64,000 nucleotides of DNA from Gliomastix tumulicola (taxonomy: Eukaryota; Ascomycota; Sordariomycetes; Hypocreales; Bionectriaceae): the NCBI GenBank assembly GCA_001599755.1, contig BCHX01000005.1, positions 4,026,409-4,090,408 of the forward strand, given 5' to 3'. The notes under the pieces were generated by a model that was not told where the DNA came from, did no database searches, and saw nothing but the letters and a program-made list of their open reading frames with translations. Positions 24,521 to 36,344 of this stretch are shown piece after piece. Within the stretch, counting starts at the first letter, position 1. Each line of letters starts with the position of its first letter. A program made the position numbers and the translations under genes.

Positions 24521-26479
24521 GTATTGGTCACGTTCGCATGACTGCCCGAATCTTAAGAGACCCCGGCGAAGAAGGCAGCCAGCCCGGAGATATCTGAGAC
24601 GCTATCTTAAAGAACGATCTTTCATATCCTATCCCCGCGATATTCAACCTGCTCATCCTTTTCAGGCACGAGGTCCATCTCCATCAGAGAGTCCTTAGTC
24701 TTCACGGCAGGGGACGCAGGAACTCAAGAAAGGCATGACCGACGCTCGTAGCATGCTGTCCCTTACCCAGCTGGAGACGCTCTCAATCTGTATTGTCAAC
24801 CCCTCCGGCGAGACACGGGCCGCACGGTTCGAGCCGATCGAGTCCATATCACAGAGAATGGAATAGAGAATACCGATTTCCTTACGGCCCGTACCTTGCA
24901 GGAGTGCATGATAGCGTTCTTTGACATCGATTGCCTCTTGAAGAGGAACGATATTTGAGCCAGCAGGTGCACTCTCACAATGCGATCTGCGGTCCGCCTC
25001 TACAAAGAGAGGAACAGGATGGAGGAGCGGCGACCAACGCGAGACAGAGAATTCATCCAGAGCATGCCCGGCGCAGGCTCGAAGAAAGCTGTCTCGTTCT
25101 AGGCGGATGGCGTAGAACAGAGCAGACACCAATTATATCACGGAATGCCATGACCTAGAAATGAATGCGACAAGCGGAAGTAGTTGGGAATCAAGACTCA
25201 GCCTGACCAAAACTTCTTCTGGCGACTTCCTGTTCCGCTGACGGATCAAGACTCGCTTCACTCTCCTCCGATACACTGGTCATGGTCAACAATTCCTACA
25301 CGCCCGGTACTTCAAGCTCACCCCGGTCCGTTGCGCAGCTTTAGGACATCACAAGGGCCATATTGGGACACGGTGCTTGGATTCAATATCGACGAGCCAA
25401 TCATGGCTTGGAAGCTAGCCCTGTCCAGAAGGGGGACTGGTCATGGTTATCAAGCTAGATGCCTGGCACGTCCAATACAGGAGGGTGATGGTTGAAGACC
25501 AGCGGTTTCGCACCAGCGCAGCGGCTAAGCAACCGAGTGTTGACTGGTGCATAGACGTCGATGGCAGTAGATACTGGTATACTTTATGCACCTCAAAAGA
25601 TCACCGAGTACCCATACGCAGGATGGCGCTCATTTTATCCGCTGTAGTCAGGCGGAGGAATGGAGGGGGAGTTGAGGGGGCACCATAGATCAACCCGCTA
25701 CGGCCACTCTTTTGAGTATCCTTTCATCTTCCTGAGGGACTAAGCAGGATCTCCAGGAGGCATGCAAAAGTGTCGTGAAAGTTCAACGTTATTGAGGAAG
25801 CCAGTACCCTGATGACTTCTTAACTCGTGAGGTTATGTACCAAGGATCTTGGCCTGTTCCTTCACCCCAACTTAAGCATCACGAGGCTACAGCTCTTGAT
25901 TATGGCCCTTGTGAGGCTGGCAAGCGTGTCACCGTCATCGAAGGCCTCGTCAAGCAAAGATTCGATGGGTGGCTTGATTCACGCCGACAGACCACCTAGA
26001 TAGTCAGGGTCTTGCGGTCCTTGACGACGTTCTCGATCCCTTTGTTAGGGACTGACAGCCTATATTAATCAAGATACCCTATGGTTTCCTAGACGCACTT
26101 TAACGGACGACAGCCCAGATCCGAGTCTTCTTTAATTCTGTCTGAGGCCTGTATTTAGAATATCAACGTTGCACGGCGACTGGCACGCCTAGGTGTTATA
26201 CTTACATTGGATGGGGCAAGGCAAGTCATGTTGGCATGTCGGGGTGTGTTAAGGCGGCGTTCGTATGCAAGCTCATATGAATAACATGGAGTGACGGGAA
26301 GGACGCTTGGGGATCTTTCTATGCATATCAAGAGCCAGAACTCCCATGAGACCCGAGACTTTTCTCTCCGACATTTATCTTTGTATTAGGGAACCGCTAC
26401 GTATGTAGAAGATTAATAGGATGTACCCAACTATTTTGAATATAGTCCCGACATGCTTCCAGTCGAAGCAACCGCCGGC
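24521..26479. other. Gene-free stretch with weak coding-like remains
   Basis: Around 24,700-25,150 consecutive plus-strand frames look protein-like (for example LKKGMTDARSMLSLTQLETL and ARTLQECMIAFFDIDCLLK) but no family is evident. From 25.7 kb to the ABC transporter I see nothing coding; the last few hundred bases are its 3' flank. Confidence 0.35.
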
Positions 26480-28545
26480 CTACTTGCGCAAAACCAAGGC
26501 TAGGTAGGCCAGGATCCGATACCCAGCAACGATGCCGATCATTATACCGATCCAAGTTCCTTCCATTCCAGTGCTGATGCCGAACTGAGCGAGAACATCA
26601 GTACCTCGGAACCTCCCTTCCGCATTCAAATCACTCGGGTAGCTGCACTGATACTGATCCCCCGAGCCCTTGGCACATCTGTACTGACGATGCTCAAACT
26701 CGTTGACCATCATGCCCTGGAAGACGTACGCCTGATAATCAATGTAGTGGAAGACATACTTCCAGAACACGTTGAGGATGTTCATCGGCACGAGAAACCC
26801 ATCAACGCACATCCAAAGACCGTTGGCGAAGGCAGTGATGGCCAGGGCGACGACAAAGACGTTGAAGATGGACGACACTAAAACGACGAGAGACTCCGCT
26901 GCTATCAGATCCAGGAACAGCCATAACACCCACTTGAAAAACGTGGATGCGTCAGCACGGAAGCCGATAAGCCAATATGCAACAACCGAGAACAGGAGCG
27001 CAAAGGCGAAGAGGAACGGGAGACCAATGATGAAGTTGGACACCATGAAAGGCAGCGGCCCAACCAAGCCATTAGCACGCTCCTGCCGAAAGGTGCCTAG
27101 ATCCTCCAAGAAGGCAGGGACATAGGCGACGGCCATGAACGACATGAAAGCGCCGCCGAAGAAAATGGCGTTGATGTACGGCTGCACGTACTTCTGGTCT
27201 GAACCGAAACGGAGAAAGACAGTGCCCATCAGGATGGCCAGGCCCAGGTACATGGCGATTCGAATGCCATAGGCCATGACGTCGCGGTACGACTTGATCC
27301 ACGATCTCTGAAGCAGCACGACTGGCACCATCCAACGGTTTGGTCGATCAACGTTGAGATGGGAGAGATTGGTGCCCAAGGATGACTTCCTGCATTGTTG
27401 TATGGCCCCTTCAAGCTGCTCAAGATGTTCGGACGCAGTCCAAGCCCGGCAGATGCCATCAGTCCGGCTCCTGATCTCGCCGTCCTTGTCTAGGTCTGTG
27501 TTGATGAGGTCCAAGAAGAATTCGGCGGGATTGGTCTCGAGCGGAATCGGGTATCCGACTCGACCAAAATATGCAGTGGCATCCGAGACCGGTCCAAAGA
27601 AACAGGTGCGTCCTCCAGACAGCAAACAAAGCGTGTCGAACTGGTGAAATGTCGTCGATGACGGTTGGTGGATTGATGCTATGACCACCAGCTGCGGGAG
27701 GAGACAAAAATGGTCAACACTCGCCAGTAGACGTGAGTTCCGAAAGGGCGCTGCCTACCTTGTGCCTCTTGCATATCTCCTTGAGATAGCTGCAGACTTC
27801 AAGACTCAAGGCCGAGTCCAGGCCGCTCGTAGGCTCGTCGAGGAAAAGAATCTTGGGGTTTGTAACGAGACGGCTGGCTATGCCGAGACGCTTCTTCTGT
27901 CCACCGCTCAAGCCCTTCTTCATCGGCGTGCCCACGATGGTATGCGACTGAGACTGCAATCCAAAGCTGGCGATCAAATCGTCGACGCGTCTCAGCGCTT
28001 CGGTCTTGGTGATGTTTCTGTGGCGGCGTTGTCAGTAATGAACGCTAACAACTATGGATGCGCGCGCCAAAGCGTTGGATCTGGTAGGGATTGTTGACGT
28101 ACGATGCGAGTGAGAGACGCGCCGCGAAGACCATAGTCTCCCTGACCGTCAGGCTACCAATCAGAGCATCTTCCTGTTCGACATAACGCGACAATGCCCG
28201 AGTCGATTGAAGCGACGCCTCTGACCCGTTGATGAGGATGTCACCCGTTGTCGTTGCCCCAGCGGCAGCCACCCGCTGGGCGAGCGCATTGAGAAGCGTC
28301 GTTTTCCCCGAGCCACTTGGGCCCATGATAGCGAGCATCTGCCCGGCGTGAACGATGCCGGATGAGTCGTCCAAGATCGAGAGCGGCGAACTTGTCTTGC
28401 GGTCCTTGACCACGACGTTGAGATGCTGCCACGCGAAGCTGGAAACTGTGTCGTTGGCCAACTGGGCACTTGGGATCTGATTCATCTCGAGGTCTGTGGT
28501 CGCGTTCGGGCCGTCGGGCGCGCCCCCGCTTGTTGTCGTCGACAT
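26480..28545 (-). CDS. ABCG-type half ABC transporter
   Basis: Three exons on the minus strand: 28,545-28,103, 28,017-27,759 and 27,691-26,480, with introns of 85 and 67 bp, giving 637 aa. The nucleotide-binding domain comes first: Walker A GPSGSGKT (75-82), signature LSGGQ (184-188) and Walker B ILFLDEPTSGLDS (204 onward), then SIHQPSS. The second half is an ABC2-type membrane domain with about six hydrophobic segments and an extracellular loop containing two Cys before the last one. This NBD-TMD order and half-size are typical of the ABCG (White) family, which works as dimers exporting lipids, pigments or small hydrophobic compounds at the plasma membrane. The substrate cannot be read from sequence. 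Motifs are intact. The first functional gene to the right of the decayed block. Confidence 0.93.
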
Positions 28546-29192
28546 GGCGGTCGTTCACTTGCTTCCCTCGCCTGTGTGAGTGTGAGTGAGCGCAAAACTT
28601 GGTGAAAGGGAATGGGTGTCCGTTAAAGATATAGAAGGAAGTCTCCCTGAACCGGCATCTGCATCTTAAATATACTTCGTGGGACAGCATGCATATTAAA
28701 TCCCCGATGGTGTTGGTGATGATATTACTGGAAGTCCCCGAGTCGCCGACAATGTAAACACTAGACCTGCAGCTAGCGTAGGAGTAAGATACTCAGCCCG
28801 ACAGCATCGGCGACTACGGTAAGCGCTAGTTAACTCCACAGAGCCTGTAGTCCATCACGAGCTGCCCAAATCTGCTTGTTCGGGGACTGAAAACCCCACC
28901 ATGCTAGTCTCAATAGTTCTCCCTCCAGCCCTACGGCCCCTTTTACCCGCTGACGGACACGACTACAAATTTTTCGCTGTCAGACATCATATCCGTCATA
29001 TCGTTTATGCAACCTGCTCCTTAGGCTGGCACTCTACCGAGCTTAGTGTTTACATGTTGAGATTATGTAGCACGACCCCGATCGAGTCCCCTAATATTTA
29101 TGCACACACGCTTCAAGTCCACCCACGCACGCTACCGCCAAGTGTCTTCGAACGATGGCATTAATGCATCTCGGGAACCAAAGTTATCTGGA
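28546..29192. other. Intergenic, 5' flank of the ABC transporter and 3' flank of the large HET gene
   Basis: No gene seen. AT content rises near 28,620-28,690, as expected for a promoter region. Confidence 0.6.
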
Positions 29193-32100
29193 TCATGGCC
29201 GCTGCGAGATAACAGCCTCACCCCATCTCTCGGCGATGAACCCCAATAGATCTCGTCTCTTCGGGTTCGCCTTCGCTGCCTGTACGACGGCTCCAGTAAT
29301 AGTGATATTCTCCTTCCCACAGCGCCAAATGAATAAAAGCAAGACCTCCTTGCCCTGCGGGTTAGCCGCCGCTTCTACCAGTATCGGCTCCGTAATAGGC
29401 GGCATCCGCCACCACCCCCAGAGCTCGACGAGCAGCTCCAGGGCCGAGTCGCCATCGAGATTTCCAGCGGCCGCCCGAAGTACGTTCTCCGTGATGGGAA
29501 ACTCCCCCCCTACCTCATGAAAGAGGAATTCGAGGACCTCGGTGCTTGCAGGCAGCCTCGCCGCCGCCGCCATGACGTCCTCGGTAACTAGAGCTCTAGC
29601 CTCTGCCGGCCACCTCGAGAAGATGAATTGGAGCGTCGGGTGCGCGTGGAGCCCGTTCTCGCGCCCTTGCAGTGCGGCGAGCATGATGGACTCTGTGATC
29701 TTCAACGTCTGTCCGGACTCGTAGTAGAGGTACTCAAGTGCCGTGTGCCCCTGGAGGTCTCTCAGCGCATCATGGACCACGTAGTCCGGAAACTCGCCAT
29801 GCCATGCCCAATAGACGGGATCGTGTGAAGTGAATGGCGAGCTGCTCAAATTTTTCGGGCCTGTCGAGGATAGATCGTATTCCCACACCTTCTTGAGCCG
29901 ATCTTTTGTCTTGATACCGCGCGGCAAACGAGGATCCAACTGCTCTGAGAGCCACACTGCGCGTGTGGGACGTAGGAAGACTGCTGAGGCTGGTCGCACC
30001 TGTTCCATGTCCATCACACTATCTCTGCACTTTGCCTGATGGGCGGTGCATATAGCATGCAGCGTCATCTCACTCACGGGTCTCGCCTCCCCCTGCTCTA
30101 CCTGACGGCCGCGCATTCGGAGCAGCAACGACAGGATATGCTCACCATACACCTCTCTGCTACCCTTGGCCTTCACTGCCGCCAGGAGGACTCGGTCCGT
30201 GACTGGCAGGTCTTTTTCACCGTAGTGGTATAACAACGTCGAGAAGCCCTCGAGGCCTGGGTTTTCCACAGCTATCACAAGGACAGCCTCGGTAATGGGC
30301 ACGTTGATGGCCCCCCAATGACCTAGGATGATGTTGAGGATTCCCGCCGCGTTGATTTGCCCCGCAGCAGCTCGCAGAGCATGGTCGGTACTGAGCTTGA
30401 CGTGGTCCACTCCGGCTTCGAGGATAAATCCCAGCAGTGTCTCGGCCCGTGGGCTGCCTGCTGCCTTCTCTACCATCGACGCCGTCATCTGAGGTTTCTG
30501 TTGCCGTTGGAAGCAGCACAGTGTCCTCAGCGTTGCGTCTCCGTGTATGTTGCCTGCCGCTGCATCCATGACCGCATTTGACACGGCGGCGTTCGGGTCA
30601 CCAACTCGTTCTAGCACCCGCTTCATCAGCTCTGCCGGGAAGAACTCGGCTACTCGAGCCATGACGCGATCGGTGACGAGGTCATCAGTCACACGCTCAA
30701 GAAGCAGCGTCGCAATCTGCTCTCCCGACTCGCGGTTCTGTGCGGCAGCCTCGAGCACCCAGTCAAGGCGAGGCATGATGTCTTCTCGCGTTCGTTCGAG
30801 GAGGAGGTCCATCACTTCCGCGTCCAGGGAACTTGCTGCTTGGTATATTGCCTCTCTGGTCGCACAGAGCATCCCATACGACTCCCTCATGAGGGCAAGG
30901 AAGCTTTTGAGTAGATCGACGCCTGGATGGGATTCCGTATTTGTGACACTTGCCTCTATGATGGCTCCGGTAATCTCAAGGTTGTCCGTTATCCCATCGG
31001 ACACAGACTGCGCGAAGCCTCCGTTGCCGTATTTTAGGCCCCTGATCATTGCTTCCTCTTGTGGCCATCGCGGGTCCTGGTAGGGATGAGGGGTGCGCGT
31101 GGTGAGAAGCTCAGCAACTGCTTCCCAATCATCACCCACCCCACGCCTCACAGCAGCGTCTCTGGTTGCATTATCAGCCTCTAGACCGCCGTGTCCCACG
31201 TAACGAAGAAGCTGGCTGGCTACCCTCGGCCTACAACTCAGGTACTTTGACACTGCCGCAACTACTTGACTCGTGCCTGGAGATGACTTGCCAAGCAATG
31301 CGTAATTGAATAGTAGCTTCATCACAGCCGGAGCGTGCCTGTTTCTGGTCACAGCCTCGATAACCCTGTCCGTGATAATTAGTTTGCCGTCCCAGTAGTG
31401 GTCAAAGACGCGCGACATCAGGTCGTCATCGCAATCCTCTGCAAGGGCCACCATGACATCTTCATGGAGCGGAACGCCCCGAGGGAGTCTGTCCAAGAAG
31501 AGCCAAAGCCTCTGTGACTTGGTTCCATTGTCGGCATGTATACTCGTACTTCTCAAAATGGTTCGCACAATTTTTCCGGTGAGGCTCAGGTCGCCCCCAA
31601 CGTGGTTGAGGACGAGCCTCACTCCCTCCTCCTCAAAGTCCTCGGCAAGGATCACCAGCATCTCCTCCTGGAGCGGAAGAGTGTCCAGACGGGACATCGT
31701 CATGATCCTCTGCAGCAAGGACAGCATTTCGGATCGACCTCCGGTGTGCCTGACCCACCAGAGCCTCCAGAGAAGACGGCAAGTGAGCTGGATTTGCCCG
31801 CCATGATGGTCCAAGAGCCATTTCAGAACCTTCGGGTTCCTAACGCGCCCCATCACGCGGTCCGTAACTACCAGCGCCTCAGGTCGATGGCGTTGTATAA
31901 GCATGAGGGCGTCGGGGGTCCCCGCAGCCGCAGCCGCCTCCACGGCCCAGCTGGTAATGGGGAGATCGTCGCGAAATTGCTCAAGCAGAAATGCAAAGGT
32001 GGGGTAGTCGCAAGCAACCACCTCCTCAACTAGTCTGCTCAGCAGCGAATCCCTACTATGTGACGGCGGCGCCCGTAGTCGATTCAGGACGCGGGGATGC

Positions 32101-35100
32101 TGGACTAACCCGCGACTGCTCGCCGCCATAACGATCCTGTCAGGGATGATGTTGTGGCTCTCATCCCACCGGTCCAGCAGTCGCCGAAGGTTTTCTTGAT
32201 GGCCACGTGCATTGTCCAAAGCAGCCTCTGTCACCACGACGCCGTCGCCCTTTCCTTCAGCTCGCTGAAGAAGCATGTCCAGCGTCCGCGGGCTCTTCAT
32301 CGCGGCAGCCTCGATCAAGTCCTTCGTGGGTGGTAACTGGTTAAGAAACATGCCCGCTAGGTCATGATGGTTGAGCCCTGCGACAAGGCAGCGTGTTGCT
32401 ATGCTGGTAAACGCCACGTACTGCCCAGGCTTAGTGCAGAGGCCAATGAAGGTTGAGATAGCCAAGCTGCGCGAATGGTCATGCCGCGGGTCCGCCCGCC
32501 CTTCCTTTTTCTCCATCTTGCTGGCCAAGGCACAGATGCCTTGCGCGATCGTCCCGGTCACCTCGGTGATGCCCATGATACTCTTGAGGCGCTCCAGGTC
32601 CTCCCATCTGTCAGCCATGGCTATTATTGTTGATAGAGCCTTGTCCGAGACCTCAGCATTCCTCCCAGCTTCTGCGATATAGTCGGCGAAGAGTTCTGGT
32701 ATCCCGCACTGAACGGGATTCGGCCGACTGGCAACGCTTGCCCACATCTCATCCGTCACTCTCAACGTGGCGCCGGACTGGGCCATTAGCATCTTCATTA
32801 GCTGTGGGCTGCCGTACCGGGCGCACAACACAAGTGCGGTCTCGGTGATGTGTATGTGTTGGCTCGCTTCTGTCAAGAGCAGCTCGAACATGGCGGCGCC
32901 GTGTGTCTTATTCTTCGAGAGCGCCTCGACCACCTCGGTGGTGACCAGGAGGGGACTCGGAAAGCCTCGCCGGTCCTGGATAAGCGTCATCATCTGTAAT
33001 CCCGTCATCTCATTGCGGGCCATACGCCGGACAGCTTCTATGCTGACTTGGAAGGCGTCACCCAGGTGGCGGGCGAGCACGTCCACCATCACGACGCATT
33101 GCTCCACGTTGTCCACAGCTGCGTCTACGACGCGCACAGAGACATTGGAACAAGGGTCGTCGAAGTGGGCCAGGAGCACGCGTAAGACATCCGGTGCATC
33201 CTGGCGAACCACTTCTTCTAGGACGCGCTGGGTAACCTGCAACTCGGTTCCAGCTCTGTCCATGGCCAACCAGAACCCCTTTGGCCCTCCTGGAACCTTT
33301 CTAAGACACGCAATGATCAGATCTTCATCCATTCGAATACCCGCGTCACAGCTTTCGAAAATCATCCCGAAGAGTTCTGGCTCGATCCGATTGTTGTGTA
33401 AAACTGCCCTGCCCAGCTCCTCACTCGGCAGGCCCATGCTTCTCCATGTGGAGAGGAGTTCCTCCATCGTCTCCCGCAGATGATGTCCTAGTTCAAAAAC
33501 GCGTAGTATGATTGATCTTATGAAGAGATCCCGGGTGTCTTGTCTATCCGGAAGAAGGGGTGATTCGCGCATACTGAGGGAGGCGACGATGTCAACGATC
33601 TTATCGCCCTTACTATAAGGGACGATGTCATCAGTGATGACATCCACACTGAATAGAGCCATGTCAAGTCTCGGCGACAACAGTAGTAACTTCACCACGT
33701 CCATCACACCACTACTTCGGCCTCGGACATGGTTGGCGAGATTGTCCGGCCAGGGGATCGCCCCGCCTGTGAGCTCCATGATGACCTCTATGAGACCTGG
33801 ACGGCCGAACCTGATCAAGCGCCCAGCGTCATCCTCTGACAGTGTGAAACCCCCGAGGACACGATGCACGAGAAATTTCATGCGATGAGCCGCCGGACTC
33901 CTGGCGAGCGCCGCGTCGTCGCCCTTGCACCATTGAGTCCAGTTCTCCGGGTCCTCCTGGGTCATCTCCGCCTCTATAAACGCGAGCTGGGCGCGACTCC
34001 GTAAAGTTGATGGGTGCTTCAGCCCCAGCGTATCTTGCCTCTGGCTCAGAGTCTTCGCGATAGTCTCCCTTGCTAAATCTAGACGATCCTGTCTTCTGTA
34101 TGTAAGTGCCATTAAGTCCTCCGAGGCCAGGAAAATGGGATGACGGCGTCCAAGCGTCCCAGAACGACTCTGCAAATGTCTGATGGTTGATCTGGACTGC
34201 TTGTACTGGCCGCTGTCATTGAAAGCTGTTGCCATCTCGTACAACCTTGCATTCTGGTCCAAGCTGCCCAAGATATCGCCGGCAGTCTGGTCCAGCGAGG
34301 AAGCGGCTTGCCACTGCCATAGCAAGGAAGCTTTGAATCCCACACCCCGTCGCTCAACAGCATCCCACACCGTCGACCTCACTTCACAGGGTCCTGCTTG
34401 TCTGAGAGGGGATAGCTCGGTCTCCCACTGTGATGTGGTGGGCGTGAATGCCAGGATGATGAGTAGGAAGTGGTCTTCGCGGGGTCTGATGACTACTGGT
34501 CTCTCGGCTCCTTCAAGAACACATATCAAGTCGCCCGGTCTGACAGAGTTGGCAGTATGGCGGATTGACAATTCGACGCTGAGTTCTCTATCGTTATTCG
34601 AATTGCCATCAGATTCAAATAAGGAGATTAAGACCGTTTGTAAGTGGTGGCCCTCACTACTAGGCTTGATGGACTGTACCCTGCCGCTAATAGTACACCA
34701 GCCCTCAACCAAGAGCGTGTCTTCAGACAAGGTCTGTGCCGAGACCAGGCTTCCCAAAGCGTACTTGGCAAGGCGTGTGAAGAGGTGCGGCCATGATATG
34801 TCATAGGTCGGTCGAAAGACATCCCTCGCTATCACATCGGATGCCAGACTCAGTAGAGCATATATGCGGTCTAGTGGATCAGTGGCCTCTCGGTCGTGAT
34901 GCATATCCACGAGCTGAGGCAACGAGAGGTCGCCGAGAGAGTCAGGGTCGTAGCGAAGGCGCAGAGGCGCTCTGCTTATGAGATACGTGAGCGAAGCAGT
35001 CCTCGCCTGGATGTCCGGATATTCCATCGTCGGGAGGCCCAGTTTTGCCAGGCCCTGGCAAAAGGCTTGACCGTTGATGGTGGCACGTCCACATGTGACG

Positions 35101-35912
35101 TAGATACTCCTAGCGAGAGCAACCTCCTGGAGGATCTAGGCCGAGGGGTTAGTAGGAAAAAAGTGCGACTGGGCTGGGCCATCGTATGAGGGGTCATATC
35201 CTACCCAGACTCGACTGAACCACTTTCGATCAAGCAGTGCAATGACGAGGCTCCGAGAAGCCTCGTCGGCTCCCGGTTTTTGTTGGGCTGCCGCCGCCGC
35301 TGCTGTTTGGATATGTCGCAGGGCCATGTCACCCCCCTCTCCACTCTCGCCCAGCCAGACAATGACATGCCTTGCACAACCAAAAATGCTGGGTAGGAGC
35401 CGAATCTGGGCCTCCTTCTCCTTGCCGTCCTTCTGGTTGATGCACACGGCATCAACCCAAAGGACGCGCGTAAACACGCTGTGCCGTAGGCAGTGGAGAG
35501 CCGCGTGGAGGTTCCTCGTGACCGGGGCAATCGAACCATTCAGCTCGATCTCGACGGTGTCATTCGCATCGCCCCAGACATAGGATAAGGCTTCGTAGAG
35601 GTGCTCCTCCTCTCGCAACTGCTCAAAGCTGTAGGTGAAAACCTCGCAACTGATGGCGGCATGCTCGTCAGCGTTAGGTAGAAGTCGTAGCAGGCGAGTG
35701 GCCGATACATCCTCTGGCAGCGGCGCGTAGATCAACCGCTATAACTCGGCAGGGTGTTAGTTAGTCAACTGGTCGCGTCCTTGCTCATTGCTAGTGCATG
35801 TCCAGGACAAGGGATCTGGACCTACCTCACGCGGGGTCGCGCCAGCGGTTCTAGCACTTTTCAGGTTGTGCTGGCCGATCTGACCAGAGGCCGAGCGCTT
35901 CATGGGCAACAT
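29193..35912 (-). CDS. Giant HET-TPR-repeat protein (about 2187 aa)
   Basis: Model: exons 35,912-35,826, 35,738-35,205 and 35,135-29,193. Intron 1 (87 bp) ends with a perfect TGACTAAC branch region and TATAG. Intron 2 (69 bp) cuts the HET motif and rejoins WFSRVW with ILQEVALAR. The frame with the HET domain opens at a TTG, so an upstream exon is needed; ATG at 35,912 (or 35,903) supplies 29 codons. The N-terminal HET domain has LYEALSYVWGD (76-86) and WVDAVCINQ (123-131). HET domains act in fungal non-self recognition, triggering incompatibility cell death. After a linker come two TPR-like units of the kinesin-light-chain type (HPSTLRSRAQLAFIEAE), then about 1500 residues of tandem helical repeats. 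No NACHT or NB-ARC motor is visible. The last exon of 5.9 kb has no stop, so the gene appears intact. Confidence 0.85.
29196..33460 (-). repeat. Tandem helical repeats in the large HET protein
   Basis: Coding repeats of roughly 30-40 residues, probably more than 25 units, on the pattern IT(E/D).V(L/I).AAA.N..G...(L/V).LLL...G. Clear examples in the last kilobase are ITENVLRAAAGNLDGDSAL, ITEPILVEAAANPQGKEVL and ITGAVVQAAKANPKRRDLL. Similar repeats occur in fungal NLR-like and ankyrin proteins (I recall them as a DUF7104-like family, not checked). The units are strongly diverged, with irregular spacing in the middle. Confidence 0.75.
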
Positions 35913-36344
35913 ACTGACGTGTCGGCTCGCAAAACTGGCTTGCCGACCACAGCCGTCGACGTTATTCAGGTCTCAGTATGTCGCCTTTGCTTGTATGGTG
36001 ACGCGAAGTTTTGCACATGTTGCCTCACGGCGGTGATGAGATGAGATGAGCTGCGCCTTGCTGTCAGCCTGCAACGGATTGTGGCTGGCCCCGCAATTTC
36101 AAGCCAGATCCAATCAAGTTGAAGTGAGTATGCACAGTGAGGCGGCGGTTGGATACAATTGGGATAAGAAAAGTTGTCTGTAGAAGCAGCCACGCGCTGG
36201 AGAGAAGAAATAGATAAAGTAGTAGTTTATAGAGCCATGAATGTGAGAAAGTCAAGATTATTAGCGACGGGTCCAGCCCTTGCTACGGCAAGAGCATGTT
36301 TTTGGGCGGCCATATTGTCCAATTTAGGTGTCGTCTCACGGCCG
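35913..36344. other. Intergenic between the HET and tyrosinase genes
   Basis: Promoter side of the large HET gene and 3' side of the tyrosinase gene. It holds a short GATGA repeat (about 36,035-36,050). No gene. Confidence 0.6.

Noticed and set aside
25184..25495. Possible caspase-like RFTLLRYTGHGQQ stretch
   Set aside because: Only a few residues resemble the metacaspase YTGHG motif, no catalytic Cys block follows.
3157..26479. RIP-mutated transposon island
   Set aside because: By eye not AT-rich and no transposase or reverse-transcriptase motif found; composition indices were not computed, so RIP is only judged unlikely.
35136..35735. Separate short HET gene ending at 35,136
   Set aside because: Its last codons read through a 69-bp intron; splicing rejoins the third HET motif with the long downstream frame, and its first codon is TTG, so it is an internal exon of the large gene.
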